A DNA stretch of 64,000 bases from Zantedeschia hybrid cultivar (taxonomy: Eukaryota; Streptophyta; Magnoliopsida; Alismatales; Araceae). How positions within the stretch are numbered: position 1 is the first letter of the stretch; the number at the start of each line of letters is the position of its first letter. Of this stretch, positions 35,195 to 46,488 are shown piece after piece. The DNA lies in NCBI GenBank assembly GCA_030544215.1, contig JARZZO010000014.1:21831734-21895733 (forward strand), read 5' to 3'. The translations under genes were made by a program, and so were the position numbers. The notes under the pieces are model-generated. The model was not told the origin of the DNA. It made no database searches and worked only from the letters and a program-made list of their open reading frames with translations.

Positions 35195-36460
35195 GCTGCC
35201 TCACCTTGGCATCGTCTTTGCAAGGGAGTGAAATGAAATGGAATGTACTGAAAAGGTGATGCCAAGGTGTGATGAGACACGCTCTTAACATCACATGATT
35301 GGAATTTTTCTCGAAATTATCAATGAAGATAGCTCAAGGAAATCAATGGAATCAATCCTATCTGGATGAGGTAGATAAGGAAATAAAATAAGGTCGATCA
35401 ACCTCCTCGGAGTGGGAAGTACCCCAGGTCGTAGACACTGTAGGTTTCATCATGGGGAGCGTTTGCCAGCCAATGTGGACGTGCTGCAGCCATGATGGAT
35501 CTTAAAAAGAAAACAAGAATATTGGATAAAGAATCCAAGAAAGGATAGAATTCCAAGGATATCTTCAAGCGAACCTCAAAGATAATCAAGATACTCAATT
35601 CAGAGTGGAATATTTCATATCATTTTTTAATTATTTGATTTAATGGTCTGAAACTTAATCAATAATTAATTCTTATCACAATGATTTCAAAGTCCTACAT
35701 GATGCATGCTGGGCTAAAAGAAAAATATAAAGTCAAATAAAATATAAATTAATCAAGGATAATATTGTTAAATTGTCATTAATGAGTCAAGACACCAACT
35801 CTTGCAATCCAGTGCTAAGCCGAAGCTCGTTTATCCACGCACCGTTTCACAAAAGTGGAACTATCGTCCTCACTAATTAACAATCCAACAGCCTATCCAT
35901 GCAATTAAGAATCCTCTGGAATTATCACTGTTTTTGTTGTAGGGGAACTCAAATTCCAGTTTCATCAAAAACACAAGGTCCTTGATATACTCTAATAAAT
36001 ATTTATCATATAATAATGCGAATGCACAATGAATTACATGAAATAATACAAGGGTAGAAATAACCGTCTTTTTAGCCACGGTCAGGACTTCTTGACTCCC
36101 ACAGTGAGATCTTCTTGATATTTTCCAGCTTTACTCGAGTTTTCTTGAATTTCAGAAACAGGTTTCTGGCTGTTCTCTATTCGAATTCAAACTTTACCAA
36201 TGCCTTGTGTCCTGTATACAACTTGAACAAACATGTTAAGTATCCGTTTAGGCTTAGCCCCTTCCCTGGTTAAGTAACCGACTACTTGATCCTATCATTG
36301 ATAGAAGGGTCAAGGGGCATAGCCTTTATTAACAAAGGTAATGAGAATAATCAAACTTAAGCAAAATGCAACATACAAGCAGACGGATGCTCGCTGAAAA
36401 TAAAAGGAATGAAACACACTAAATGCAACAAGCAGATGCTAACTGAAATATTTTTGTAGT
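35195..36460 (-). other. 3' region of A3, antisense genes deleted
   Basis: It contains the LTR-proximal inverted repeat, the 31-codon frame (35493..35398) and then jumps near 36195..36205 to the 3' UTR of the PMD gene. About 5 kb present in A2 (DUF7745-like gene, module array, PMD gene) is missing. The sequence GGTTTCTGGCTGTTCTC kept before the junction matches the promoter side of the second antisense gene in A2, so the ancestor of A3 had that gene. Confidence 0.75.
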
Positions 36461-36760
36461 TTTGAAAATATTCATTTTTGTTTGGGGTTTTGAAACATAG
36501 ATATTTTTGGATTTTGAAACATATGTATTTTTTTGACTTTTTGACTTATGTAATTTTTTTGAATTTTTTGAAATGTATGTATTTTTTTTTTTTTGGAATT
36601 TTGACATATGTATGTTTTTTTGAATTTTTGAATTTTTGAAACATATGTATTTTTTGATTTTTTTTTTACTTATGTATTTTTTTTTGGGTTTCTGATATAT
36701 GTATTTTTTTTTTATTTTTTTTTGACATATGTATTTGTTTTTTTGGGTTTTTGACTAAAA
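36460..36760. repeat. AT-rich minisatellite of A3
   Basis: Poly-T runs alternate with ACATATGTAT-like units, the equivalent of 25190..25600 in A1 and 49660..50040 in A2; lengths differ between copies. Confidence 0.75.
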
Positions 36761-37499
36761 GATCAGCATAGTACTTGGATCAAAAGATCATATTCATTTA
36801 TTAACTTAATTTCCAAATTGTTCTTTAACAACTTAACTTAAACCCATCGTGTTTGACTTGTGTTTCCATTCGTGATCCCATTTGATGATTTGACCCTTAG
36901 TCAATGTAAGTCATTCCTTAAGTTTGAAGTACATCTCTTTAGAAAGAAAAGATGAATAAGTTTAGAAAGCCCATGAGAAGATTCCGGAGACTTAAAAATA
37001 TGTCCCTTTTCTACCCTAATATCCGTTGGGGTTCGGTCATTTCTTTCCGGGGTATTTATCGACCTTGCGTTCCCTTTTGTTTCATTTCATGGCCTTGATG
37101 TAACGTTTGTAGTGTAATGGCCTTTTTAATTTGACATTTGGCTTTTGCCTTGCTTTTTTTTTTTTTTTTTTTTTTTTCTTTCTTCGGGACGGATCTCCCC
37201 CATTTTTTTATGACGGCCTCCTACTAAGATGGCGGGTATTTTTGGTAGTCTATTCTAAGCCTCGTTCCGACATCATGGGCCGAGTATAAAACAGAATTTT
37301 TGCTTTAAAAAGAATGATTTGTACTTTACACTTTTGGTCAAGCTTTCGATATCTTTTAGGACTTGTCATCTCTTGTTACTCACGAATCAAACGTGTAGTA
37401 ATGGGCTTGAAATTAAGTTATCCAGACTGATAAGGAAATTTGAGTTTATAAATTTTCTGATTCCACTGGTCTTTGTACCATACTGATCGACTCTTTAAC
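36761..37499 (-). other. Non-coding region after A3 pol
   Basis: Conserved A-family sequence between minisatellite and pol stop; includes a long poly-T tract near 37150..37180. No gene seen. Confidence 0.6.
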
Positions 37500-40400
37500 C
37501 TAAGGGTAGTATTTCTTAAAATGTAAACCATTCTAGGGATGTTTTAACTCTTCTCCTTCTGCATTAATAAGACGATAAGCATTACCAGGAAAAGCGTGCG
37601 ATACAACATAAGGTCCTTCCCAGTTGGGTTGGAGCTTAGAACGCGGACCACCAGGTTTTATAAAAATTCTTTTGACAACCATTTCACCGACTTTGAACTT
37701 ACGTTCAAGGACTTTGTTTTGATAAAAACGTGCTAGTCTGTTTTGATAAACTTTTGCATGATTAGCAGCTGACCATCTTTTCTCGTCTAAAAGTTCCAAT
37801 TGAGCAAGGAGTGCTGAACGACGTTCATCAATGGAAAATTCCTTATTCAATTGTACTCTTAATGACGGTATGAGGATCTCATATGGAACTACCGCCTCCA
37901 TTCCAAATGTTAAGGAATAAGGAGTTTGTCCAGTGGGTGTGCGGATTGAAGTTCGGTAGGCCCATAGAGCCTCAACCAATTTTTCTGGCCAATCTGCGAA
38001 CTTATTAGATTTACACGTCTTTTTGATGATTTTTATCAAAGTCTTATTTGTTGCCTCTGCTTGGCCATTGCCGTGCGGATAATAAGGAGATGAATGATGC
38101 AATGCAATTTTATACATGTTACAGAGGTCCTTCAGTTCCTGTGACACGAACTGCGGTCCGTTGTCGGTGACGATGGTGCTTGGAATTCCAAATCGAGTGA
38201 TGATGTTCTTCATGATGAACTTGCAGACGGTTGATGCTTTGATCTCCACGTACGCTTCAGCTTCTGCCCACTTGGTGAAGTATTCCGTTGCCGTGAGAAT
38301 GAAAGATTTTTGCTTGATGCCGGAATCTGGATTGCCAAGAGGTCCAATAATGTCGAAAGCCCACATGGAGAAAGGCCATGGGGAAGAAACAGGATGGAGT
38401 GAAGATGCAGGAGAATGAATTTTATCGGCGTGAAGTTGACACTTAGCACACCTACGAACATATCCTACGCAATCTTCTTCCATGGTTGGCCAGTAAAATC
38501 CTTGTCTAAGGATCTTCTTTGCTAACATCTGTCCATTGACATGACCACCACAAACTCCACTATGAGCTCCTTCCATAACCTTCCAAAGCTCATCTTCGTC
38601 TAGACATCTCAGAAGAACTCCATCAAAACCTCTCTTGTACAGTGCTCCCCCAACTAGGGTGTATCTTTGAGCAACTCTCCTGATAGCTCTCTTCTCCTCA
38701 GTTGTAGTTTCCTCAGGATACGATTGATCTTCACAATATTTTGCAATTTCATAATACCATGGCTTCTGTTCATCATCCATCTCTTCTAACAGCTCCATTA
38801 ACATGATTTCTCTTTTTTCAATGATATCTCCATATCTGACTTTCTTCAGCAACTTCTCCTTAGTTCTAAGGAATGAAGGATCTTTCACGGCGGGTGAAAG
38901 ACGCCTATGAACTATGATCGATTCAGATTGTTTGCTGATTGGAAAATCAAGAGAAGATGCAAGTGAAGCTAGAGCGTCAGCTAAGATGTTCTGATTCCTA
39001 GGGACATGGACAAAGATCAATTTCGTGAAAAGCTTTGAATAAGCAGAAGTAAGCTCTTGATAAGGCTTGAGTTTGGGATCGAGAGTTCGATACTTGGTCA
39101 GCACTTGGCGAAGAATTAGTTGGCTATCACCCACAATCTTGAGTTTGGTGGCACCATGAAAATGAGCAGCCTCGAGACCAGCAAGGAGTGCCTCGTATTC
39201 AGTTATATTGTTTGTGACTGGAAAATCAAGTTGAAAGGCTTGTGGAATGGTGATACCTTCAGGTGATAACAGAACAATACCGATCCCTTTTCCATGAGAA
39301 TTCAGAGCTCCGTCAAAATGCAGAGTCCACATATCATCTCTGATTTGATTTACGGACATCAGTTCCTCATCCGGAAACTCTGATCGTACTGGATCAAATC
39401 GGGGAAGGGGATGATGAGCTAGATGTTCTGCTATGGCATAGCCCTTGATCGCTTTCTGTTGAATAGAAGTGAAATCAAATTGAGATAGAAAGCTTTGCCA
39501 TCGTGCTAACCTATCAGTAAGAATAGATTTCTCCAAGAGGAATTTGATCGGATTCATCCTAGTGATGAGATGGACTTCATGGGCCAGAAAATAATGCTTC
39601 AATTTCTGCATAACCCAGACCAATGCTGCACATGTTTTCTCCATCGCCGTATATCTCTGTTCAGCGGGGTTGAGAAGTTTAGAGAGATAATAGGCTGCCC
39701 TCTCTTTTCCTTCTTCATCTTCTTGTGCTAGGACAGCCCCCACTGCATCATCCATGACTGAAATATAAAATATCAATGGTTTGCCTGGAGATGGTGGTCT
39801 CAAAACAGGAGGACTTGCTAAATAGTTCTTTAATCCATCGAATGCCTCCTGACACTTATCGTCCCAATCGAATTTGACTCCCGGCTTGGTAAGCTCGTAA
39901 AACGGCTTACACCTTTGTGAGTGCTGGAAGACAAAGCGGCGAATAAATTGCAACCTCCCGATTAATCCTCTCAACTCTTTCAAGTTTTTGGGAGGTGTCA
40001 TTTCTCTAATAGCCTTCGCCTTGTTAGGATCGATCTCAATTCCCCGTTTGCTGACGATAAATCCAAGCAATTTCCCTGAAGATACCCCGAATACACATTT
40101 CTTGGGATTCATCTTTAACTGATATTCTCTCGATCTCTCTAATACTCTTGCCAAAACTTTGGCGTGCTCAGCCTTTGTTTTCGATTTAACTAATAAGTCA
40201 TCCACATACACCTCCAGATCTATGTGCATCATGTCATGAAATATTGCCATCATAACTCTCTGATAGGTGGCTCCAGCATTCTTTAACCCAAATGGCATGA
40301 CAACATAACAGTATGTTCCCCAAGGTGTAGTGAATGACGTTTTCTCTTGATCCTCTTCTGCCAGCTTAATCTGATTATATCCTGAAAATCTATCCATAAA

Positions 40401-41375
40401 CGATAACGTCTCATAGCCAGCAGTATTATCGATGAGTACATCAATATGAGGCAATGGAAAATCATCTTTAGGACATGCCTGGTTCAAATCGCGGAAGTCA
40501 ATGCAAATTCTGACCTTCCCGTCCTTTTTCATAACCGGGACTATGTTAGCCACCCATTGTGAATAAAGGACAACTCTAATAAACTTAGCTTTATGCAACT
40601 TATCGACCTCTTCCTTCATCTTTAAAGCCATTTGTGGGTGGAATCGCCTTAATTTCTGCTTGACCGGGCTAGCTCCTTCCTTTAATGTCAACCTGTGTTC
40701 AACTAAAGACGAGTCTAACCCCGGCATATCCTCATAACTCCAGGCGAAAGTGTCCTTATAGTCCTTAAGTACTTGTACCATTGCGTTCTCATCCTCTGAA
40801 GAAAGATTTTTACTGACGAGGACAACCTTAGGTTCGTCTTCAGTCCCTAAATTAATTTCTTTGGTGGGCTCTTCTACGGCAGCTGAGGGTTCATCGAATC
40901 TCTTTACTCCACTGGCATATGCCTCAGCCGCGTCCTCGTCATCTTCCTCATCAACAATGGGGTCCTTTTCATGTACTAATTCATATACCCCGTACCCATC
41001 ATTGACTGACTCATCGTCCATGCAATCTTCTGGCATCTGAATTGGATTTTCTAGAAATTGAGGGATCAAAGAGCAAGAAGAGCACTTATCAGCTAAGTCC
41101 TGGAGGTATCTATCTGGAATTTGCCTACCCTTAGGCTTCCTAGACTTCCTAACCTGACTAGACTGCCTAACTTCACTAAACTCACTATCATAACCTAACG
41201 AGGATGAAGCAGGATGAAAATCCTGGGATACAAGTGGAAATACAAGAGAATCCTCCCGAGGGGAGGGACAGAGTAAATCTAGAAGATAATCTTGACCGAA
41301 GGACCCGCGCGGCGGGGTGCAATCGGACAAATAAGATGTTTCCTCAATGAGGATTTGGGAAGAATTTGTTGCCAA
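37500..41375 (-). pseudogene. A3 RT - RNase H - integrase frame (open except near the C terminus)
   Basis: The frame runs from about 41375 (first in-frame start-like codon is TTG, inside the frame overlap) to TAG at 37535..37533, which replaces a Trp codon 11 codons before the family stop at 37502..37500. RT (YVDD kept), both RNase H domains and integrase are present; the residue after the catalytic Asp in FMDGFSGYNQ is Arg, and integrase has YYPHGNGQ where other copies have YYPQGNGQ. Gag and most of the protease region are deleted from this copy, so it could only act in trans. Confidence 0.85.
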
Positions 41376-41789
41376 AATGACGTTTTATTTTGGAAAATGA
41401 AAGAATTAAACATAAAGAAAGAATGAATAAAAATGGGAGGAGAATCAGACGGAGGAAGTGGCACCAAGGCCAGAGGATTGGGGGGATCATATAGTAATAT
41501 GCCCCAGATCAGATTATACAATCTCTCTAGATCAAGAGGAGGTTGTGGTATAATGTCCCGGGGGGACAGAGTAATCATGACGGGCGGAGCTCGTGGAATA
41601 TCTTCAATTATGACCCGCGACCAAGTCGGGGTCAAGAGCAGTGTACGGAAAAGAGTATGGAGCGTGAAGACATGTGAAGGATATGTCCCCCTCCAGAGCA
41701 GATCTGTTGTATAACCAGCTTCATAGGGGTCATCTGGCTCCCCTTCATCGGTTTCTTCAGATAGCAGTATCCGCTTGTCAAATATAACA
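41279..41789 (-). pseudogene. A3 remnant of the protease-RT linker
   Basis: The end of the gag-protease frame (DEGEPDDPYEAGYTTD-like region to the overlap) remains. At 41789/41790 it is joined directly to primer-site sequence, so gag, protease and leader (about 5.2 kb in A2) are missing. A four-base CACC is shared by both parent sequences at the join. Confidence 0.75.
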
Positions 41790-41809
41790 CCGTGATCGCC
41801 AAAAAGAGC
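41790..41809 (-). other. Primer-site remnant before the middle LTR
   Basis: On the minus strand the LTR is followed by GCTCTTTTTGGCGATCACGG and then coding sequence; the join lies within one or two bases of the equivalent join at the left edge of the compound. Confidence 0.75.
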
Positions 41810-43143
41810 TATAGGTGCTGAAAAATTGCTCGTGTGATTTATGTGAGAAACTATGTTGTTTAGGGTAAATTAACCTATTAAAAAAAATGCAACTAAGGTG
41901 CAGTGATCGCCAGAAACTTTTAACTAAAAAGCTTCAAAAGAAGTTTGATCGCCTACCTGTTTAAACGCGGAAGAATGAATCCTTGGTTCCCCTCCTTCAG
42001 CCGGCTGAAGAAAGAGAGCCTCTTTGTTCTTTCGTTCTTGCTGTTGAATGTTGAGGATCGTCCAGAAGTTCTCCTGGCTTCGTGCTTGATTTCCCTCTTT
42101 TTGAACTCTTGTTGTTGTTGTTGGATGCAGCAGAGACAGAGAGACAGAAAAATAAAGGAGAAACAATGATGAGAATCTAAGTAGAAATAATATCAAAATT
42201 AACTATGGTTATGAACATGTTTAAACAGCAACTCACTTGTTTTAAATGGCTTTGAAACCCCTTTAGAACAGATGGGTTTTGGAAAATTGATGGTGTGGTG
42301 TGTGTGGCATGCAGTGAGTATGAGAGAATGAAACTAATGAATGAAAATGAAATTCAGATATGAAAAACTTATGCCCAGTCCAGTTGGTTGAAGTTTTGAA
42401 AAGATGAAGATCTTGAAGAAGGATGCCGACTTCTGGAAATGGCAGCGCTCCGGCGTTCCGACGTGGTTGCTTCGATCTTCAAATCACTATAACGCTGTGG
42501 CTCAATAATTCTCTCTCTTCCTTTTTTTTTACTCCTTGAGATGCAAGGTATTTATAGGCATTTTTTGCGTTCGCGATTAACATAGAAAAATCTAGGATTT
42601 ATCTACCTTAATCGACAGATAATTATTGATTAATTCATCTTTATCTGTAATTATCTAAAACGCGTCCACCTTGGATGACGCCTTTCAGATTAAATTAAGA
42701 TAAGGATAAATATCCGGGAAAACTTATCTTTATCTTTATTAGATAAAACGCGTCCACCTTAGTAGACGTCTTTTACCCTAATTAAGATAAGGATAAACAT
42801 CCGGAAGAGAAGTTAAAACAGCTTAGGAAACTTAAAAAGCGTCGTCCTTAACAGACGCCTTTTAGCTAATAAATAAATTAATTAAAATTCAAATTTAAAC
42901 GTTAAAATAGGAATAAAGTCTAAATGGCGTCCACATGAGTCGACGCCTTTTAGGATTCTTCATATTTTAACTGAAATTTGAGTTAAAATCAATTCAATTG
43001 ATTAACTTAAACATGTCTGTTAAACCCGACACTCAAAAAAATATCAATAAAAATTAATTAATGGTTAATTATCAGACCATTCTGAGGCATTATTATATGA
43101 TATGAAATTTACTCAAAATGACGTCAAAATTAGCGTGTCTACA
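41810..43143 (-). repeat. Middle A LTR of the compound
   Basis: 1334 bp, shared by A3 (as 5' LTR) and A2 (as 3' LTR). Module left arms at 42662, 42750, 42839 and 42927 (88, 89, 88). The U5 end reads CCTATA. Confidence 0.88.
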
Positions 43144-44340
43144 GCTGCCTCACCTTGGCATCGTCTTTGCAAGGGAGTGAAATGAAATGGAATGTACTGA
43201 AAAGGTGATGCCAAGGTGTGATGAGACACGCTCTTAACATCACATGATTGGAATTTTTCTCGAAATTATCAATGAAGATAGCTCAAGGAAATCAATGGAA
43301 TCAATCCTGTCTGGATGAGGTAGATAAGGAAATAAAATAAGGTCGATCAACCTCCTCGGAGTGGGAAGTACCCCAGGTCATAGACACTGTAGGTTTCATC
43401 ATGGGGAGCGTTTGCCAGCCAATGTGGACGTGCTGCAGCCATGATGGATCTTAAAAGAAAACAAGAAATATTGGATAAAGAATCCAAGAAAGGATAGAAT
43501 TCCAAGGATATCTTCAAGCGAACCTCAAAGATAATCAAGATACTTAATTCGGAATGGAATATTTCATATCATTTTTGAATTATTTGATTTAATGGTCTGA
43601 AACTTAATCAATAATTAATTCTTATCACAATGATTTCAAAGTCCTACATGATGCATGCTGGGCTAAAAGAAAAATATAAAGTCAAATAAAATATAAATTA
43701 ATCAAGGATAATATTGTCAAATTGTCATTAATGAGTCAAGATACCAATTCTTGTAATTCAGTGCTAAGCCGAAGCTCGTTTATCCACGCACCGTTTCACA
43801 AAAGTGGAACCATCGTCCTCACTAATTAACAATCCAACGGCCTATCCGTGCGATTAAGAATCCTCTGGAATTATCACTGTTTTTGTTGTAGGGGAACTCA
43901 AATTCCAGTTTCATCAAAACCACAAGGTCCTTGATATGCTCTAATAAATACTTATCATATAGTAATGCGAATGCAATACATGAAATAATACAGGGGTAGA
44001 AATAACCGTCTTTTTAGCCACGGTTGAGACTTCTTGACTCCCACAGTGGGATCTTCTTAACATTTTCAGCTTTCTTGAATTTTCTGCAATCAAAATTGTT
44101 AGTAATTACAATAAATATTCAATTTAAACATCGAAACCCATAGAATTTCGGATAAATCATATAAAGATATGAAACGCGTCGTGTCGTGCAGACGCCTTTT
44201 GACATTGAAACGCGTCTCTTATTCTCGACGCCTTTTACTCACATAAACAGGTTTCTGGCTGTTCTCTATTCGAATTCCAACTCTATCAATGCACATCCCT
44301 TTTCCAATCCGGAAAAGTCTTCCTAGGATCGCAATGTTGT
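43144..44340 (-). other. 3' region of A2 with two palindromic modules
   Basis: It holds the inverted repeat beside the LTR, the 31-codon frame (43442..43347) and two modules with left arms at 44176 and 44212. The modules lie just upstream of the TATA box of the second antisense gene. Confidence 0.65.
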
Positions 44341-44350
44341 CTATATAAAC
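44341..44350 (+). promoter_or_regulatory. TATA box of the second antisense gene
   Basis: CTATATAAAC, about 140 bases before the ATG at 44483; transcript start near 44375 is inferred. Confidence 0.6.
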
Positions 44351-44482
44351 ACCCTTAGGTCGTTCCCAAGCAATCCCACTACAATCCAAAGATCAAAGTT
44401 GAGTTTTCTTCAAGGTTTCTTCAAAATTCCAAGGTTTCCAAGGTTTCTAGCTTCAAGGAGGAGGAACTCCGAAAAAGGGAGT

Positions 44483-45860
44483 ATGAATTCAAGCAAGAAG
44501 ATGAAGATGTCTTTGGAGCAATTTTCAGATGTGGAGAATCACCTCAATGGAAGAAATCCCAATCTCCAAGTAAGCTCAATCAACTTCTTTGTCAATTCTC
44601 TTCATGTTCTTCATTATTTTCTTCATCATGTTCTTCGCCTTTTCTTTTGATTTTCAGAACTATCCCATGTTTCCTGGCCCAAGGAAGTTCACCTCCTTAC
44701 CTTGGATCCGTAAACTCGCAAAAAGCATCAAGCTTTCCATGCAAGTATTCATATCCAAGTGGAATCTCCAAGGTCTTGTAGTGCTTGCCAAGCATTACAA
44801 GAGCACAAACGCAGATTGGGCGGCTATGGGCGCCTTGATCGAGTGGTGGCATCCCCAAACTCACACGTTCTTCTTTCAAGATTTCGAGTGCACGATTCTT
44901 CTGGAGGAGGTGGAGCTTCTTTTAGGTCTCCCAAAGACCAAAGAGAACAAAGAGAAGATAGCTTTGATGAAGGAGAGAATCACCGGTCAACAATTGTTGA
45001 CATCTATCATGAAAGATCCTTCAGAAGCCAAAGGATGTCTCACTAAGAAGGGAATCAATCTCACCAAGCTAGCCGAGTGGACGCTGTATGAAATTGATGA
45101 TCTAAGAGAGGATGAAGCGGAGGATGTAACAAAAGCTTTAGTTACATGCCTAGCCGGCGCCTTATTCTTCTCTGCGCAGGATAATATCTTAGAAGATGAC
45201 CAAGTTAGTGCCATATGCGCAATCTTCGAAGGTAAATCCATTAGCACTGCACTCTTAGCATATCTCTATAGTGGGCTTTCTGCAGCGTCCGTGGGCTGTC
45301 CTCCTTACGGATGCATGATTCTCTTCGCCTTATGGGTTGAACTTCATTTTAAGTTTGAGCACAGCAAGAAAAGGCCTCTGAATCCATCTTAGATTTACTT
45401 GAATAGCCCAATTCATTGCATATCTAATGTTGTAAAGTTCAATGAGTATATGGTTAACAAAGTTCCAAAACTCAAGACCCGAGCCGATTGGAGAGAATAT
45501 TTAAAGCTCATGACGTCCGACATATTCGACTCGTCTCCACTTGCTCTAGTTGGAAAACCTGTGTGGGTACGCCGTGCAACAGGAGCAGACCTTAAGTTGA
45601 TCGGAGCCACTGAGTTCGTGCTGTATAATCCACATCGGTGCCTTACTCAACTTAGCTTGGGCCGTCGTGAATTCCCCGAGTTCTCTCCCACACTCCCGAT
45701 CAAGAAGCGCGACTTGGAATCCGACGAAGACTATGAAGCCGTACAAATCATTACCACTCTATGGAACCTTGGCTTCAGTTACCGTGTAAGATCATCTAAA
45801 GATAGAGATAAAGGATTGAAATTTCCCTACCTTAAAGGTCTTCATGAAATTCTTCCTTGA
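44483..45860 (+). pseudogene. Second A2 antisense gene, DUF7745-like (one nonsense codon)
   Basis: Exon 1 44483..44569 (29 codons, MNSSKKMKMSLEQF) ends at a GTAAGC donor; exon 2 starts at 44658 after TTTTCAG and runs in one frame to TGA 45858..45860, interrupted by TAG at 45390..45392. The protein pattern (LIEWWHPQTHTFFF, LEEVELLLGLPK, later a hydrophobic SAICAIFEG region and CMILFALWVELHF) resembles DUF7745, a family related to PMD and common in plant transposons. AATAAA signals follow near 45876 and 45893. It is antisense to pol and upstream of the PMD gene. A1 lacks it. Function unknown. Confidence 0.7.
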
Positions 45861-46488
45861 AGGTCCTCATGATGTAATAAAGAATTTCATTGAATAAAGA
45901 AGTTTTTTTCATGCCTCAAAACCTTTCCTCAACTTCCTGTGAAGTGCACATGATTTTTCCTTTAGAGAAAACTTGATTTTTCCTGAAAATTCAACAGTTC
46001 GGGTTCTGTTTAATGTAAAAAGCGTCCAGTCAGAAAGACGCTTTTCAACCATAAATTCTTTTCCAGAAATTTAATTTAATCCTCAAAAACCCGATTTAAA
46101 GATTAAACCGCGTCTGTACATCATGACGCTTTTCAACTCTCTCTCCTACTTTTTCAGGATTCTGTCATTAATTCCATGATCAATTCTCTGAAACGCGTCA
46201 ACACTCTAAGACGCCTTTCATGATTTTCCTCTGTACGGCTCTGACGAAAAGATTGAAACGCGTCCAGCTATGTAGACGTCTTTCATTCAAATTCAAACCT
46301 CTGTCAGTGCCGCCTCAACTTTTGCGCCCTAAAAAGCGTCATCCTGTGTCGACGCCTTTCAGCCTTTCGTTAACAGACCCGCGAAGGCCCCCTTTCTTCC
46401 TCACTTTTCCAAAAACCTTTCTCTTCCCTCTCCGGCGGCGATTTCGAGCTTCGACGATCTCTCCCCCAAATCTCCCTCTTCTCAAGCC
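45861..46488 (+). promoter_or_regulatory. Promoter region of the A2 PMD gene with five palindromic modules
   Basis: Module left arms at 46022, 46111, 46195, 46260 and 46336 (spacings 89, 84, 65, 76). A pyrimidine-rich leader follows (46390..46485). No TATA box is obvious. The spacers of these modules differ from those at the same places in A1 while arms and flanks are similar. Confidence 0.7.
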
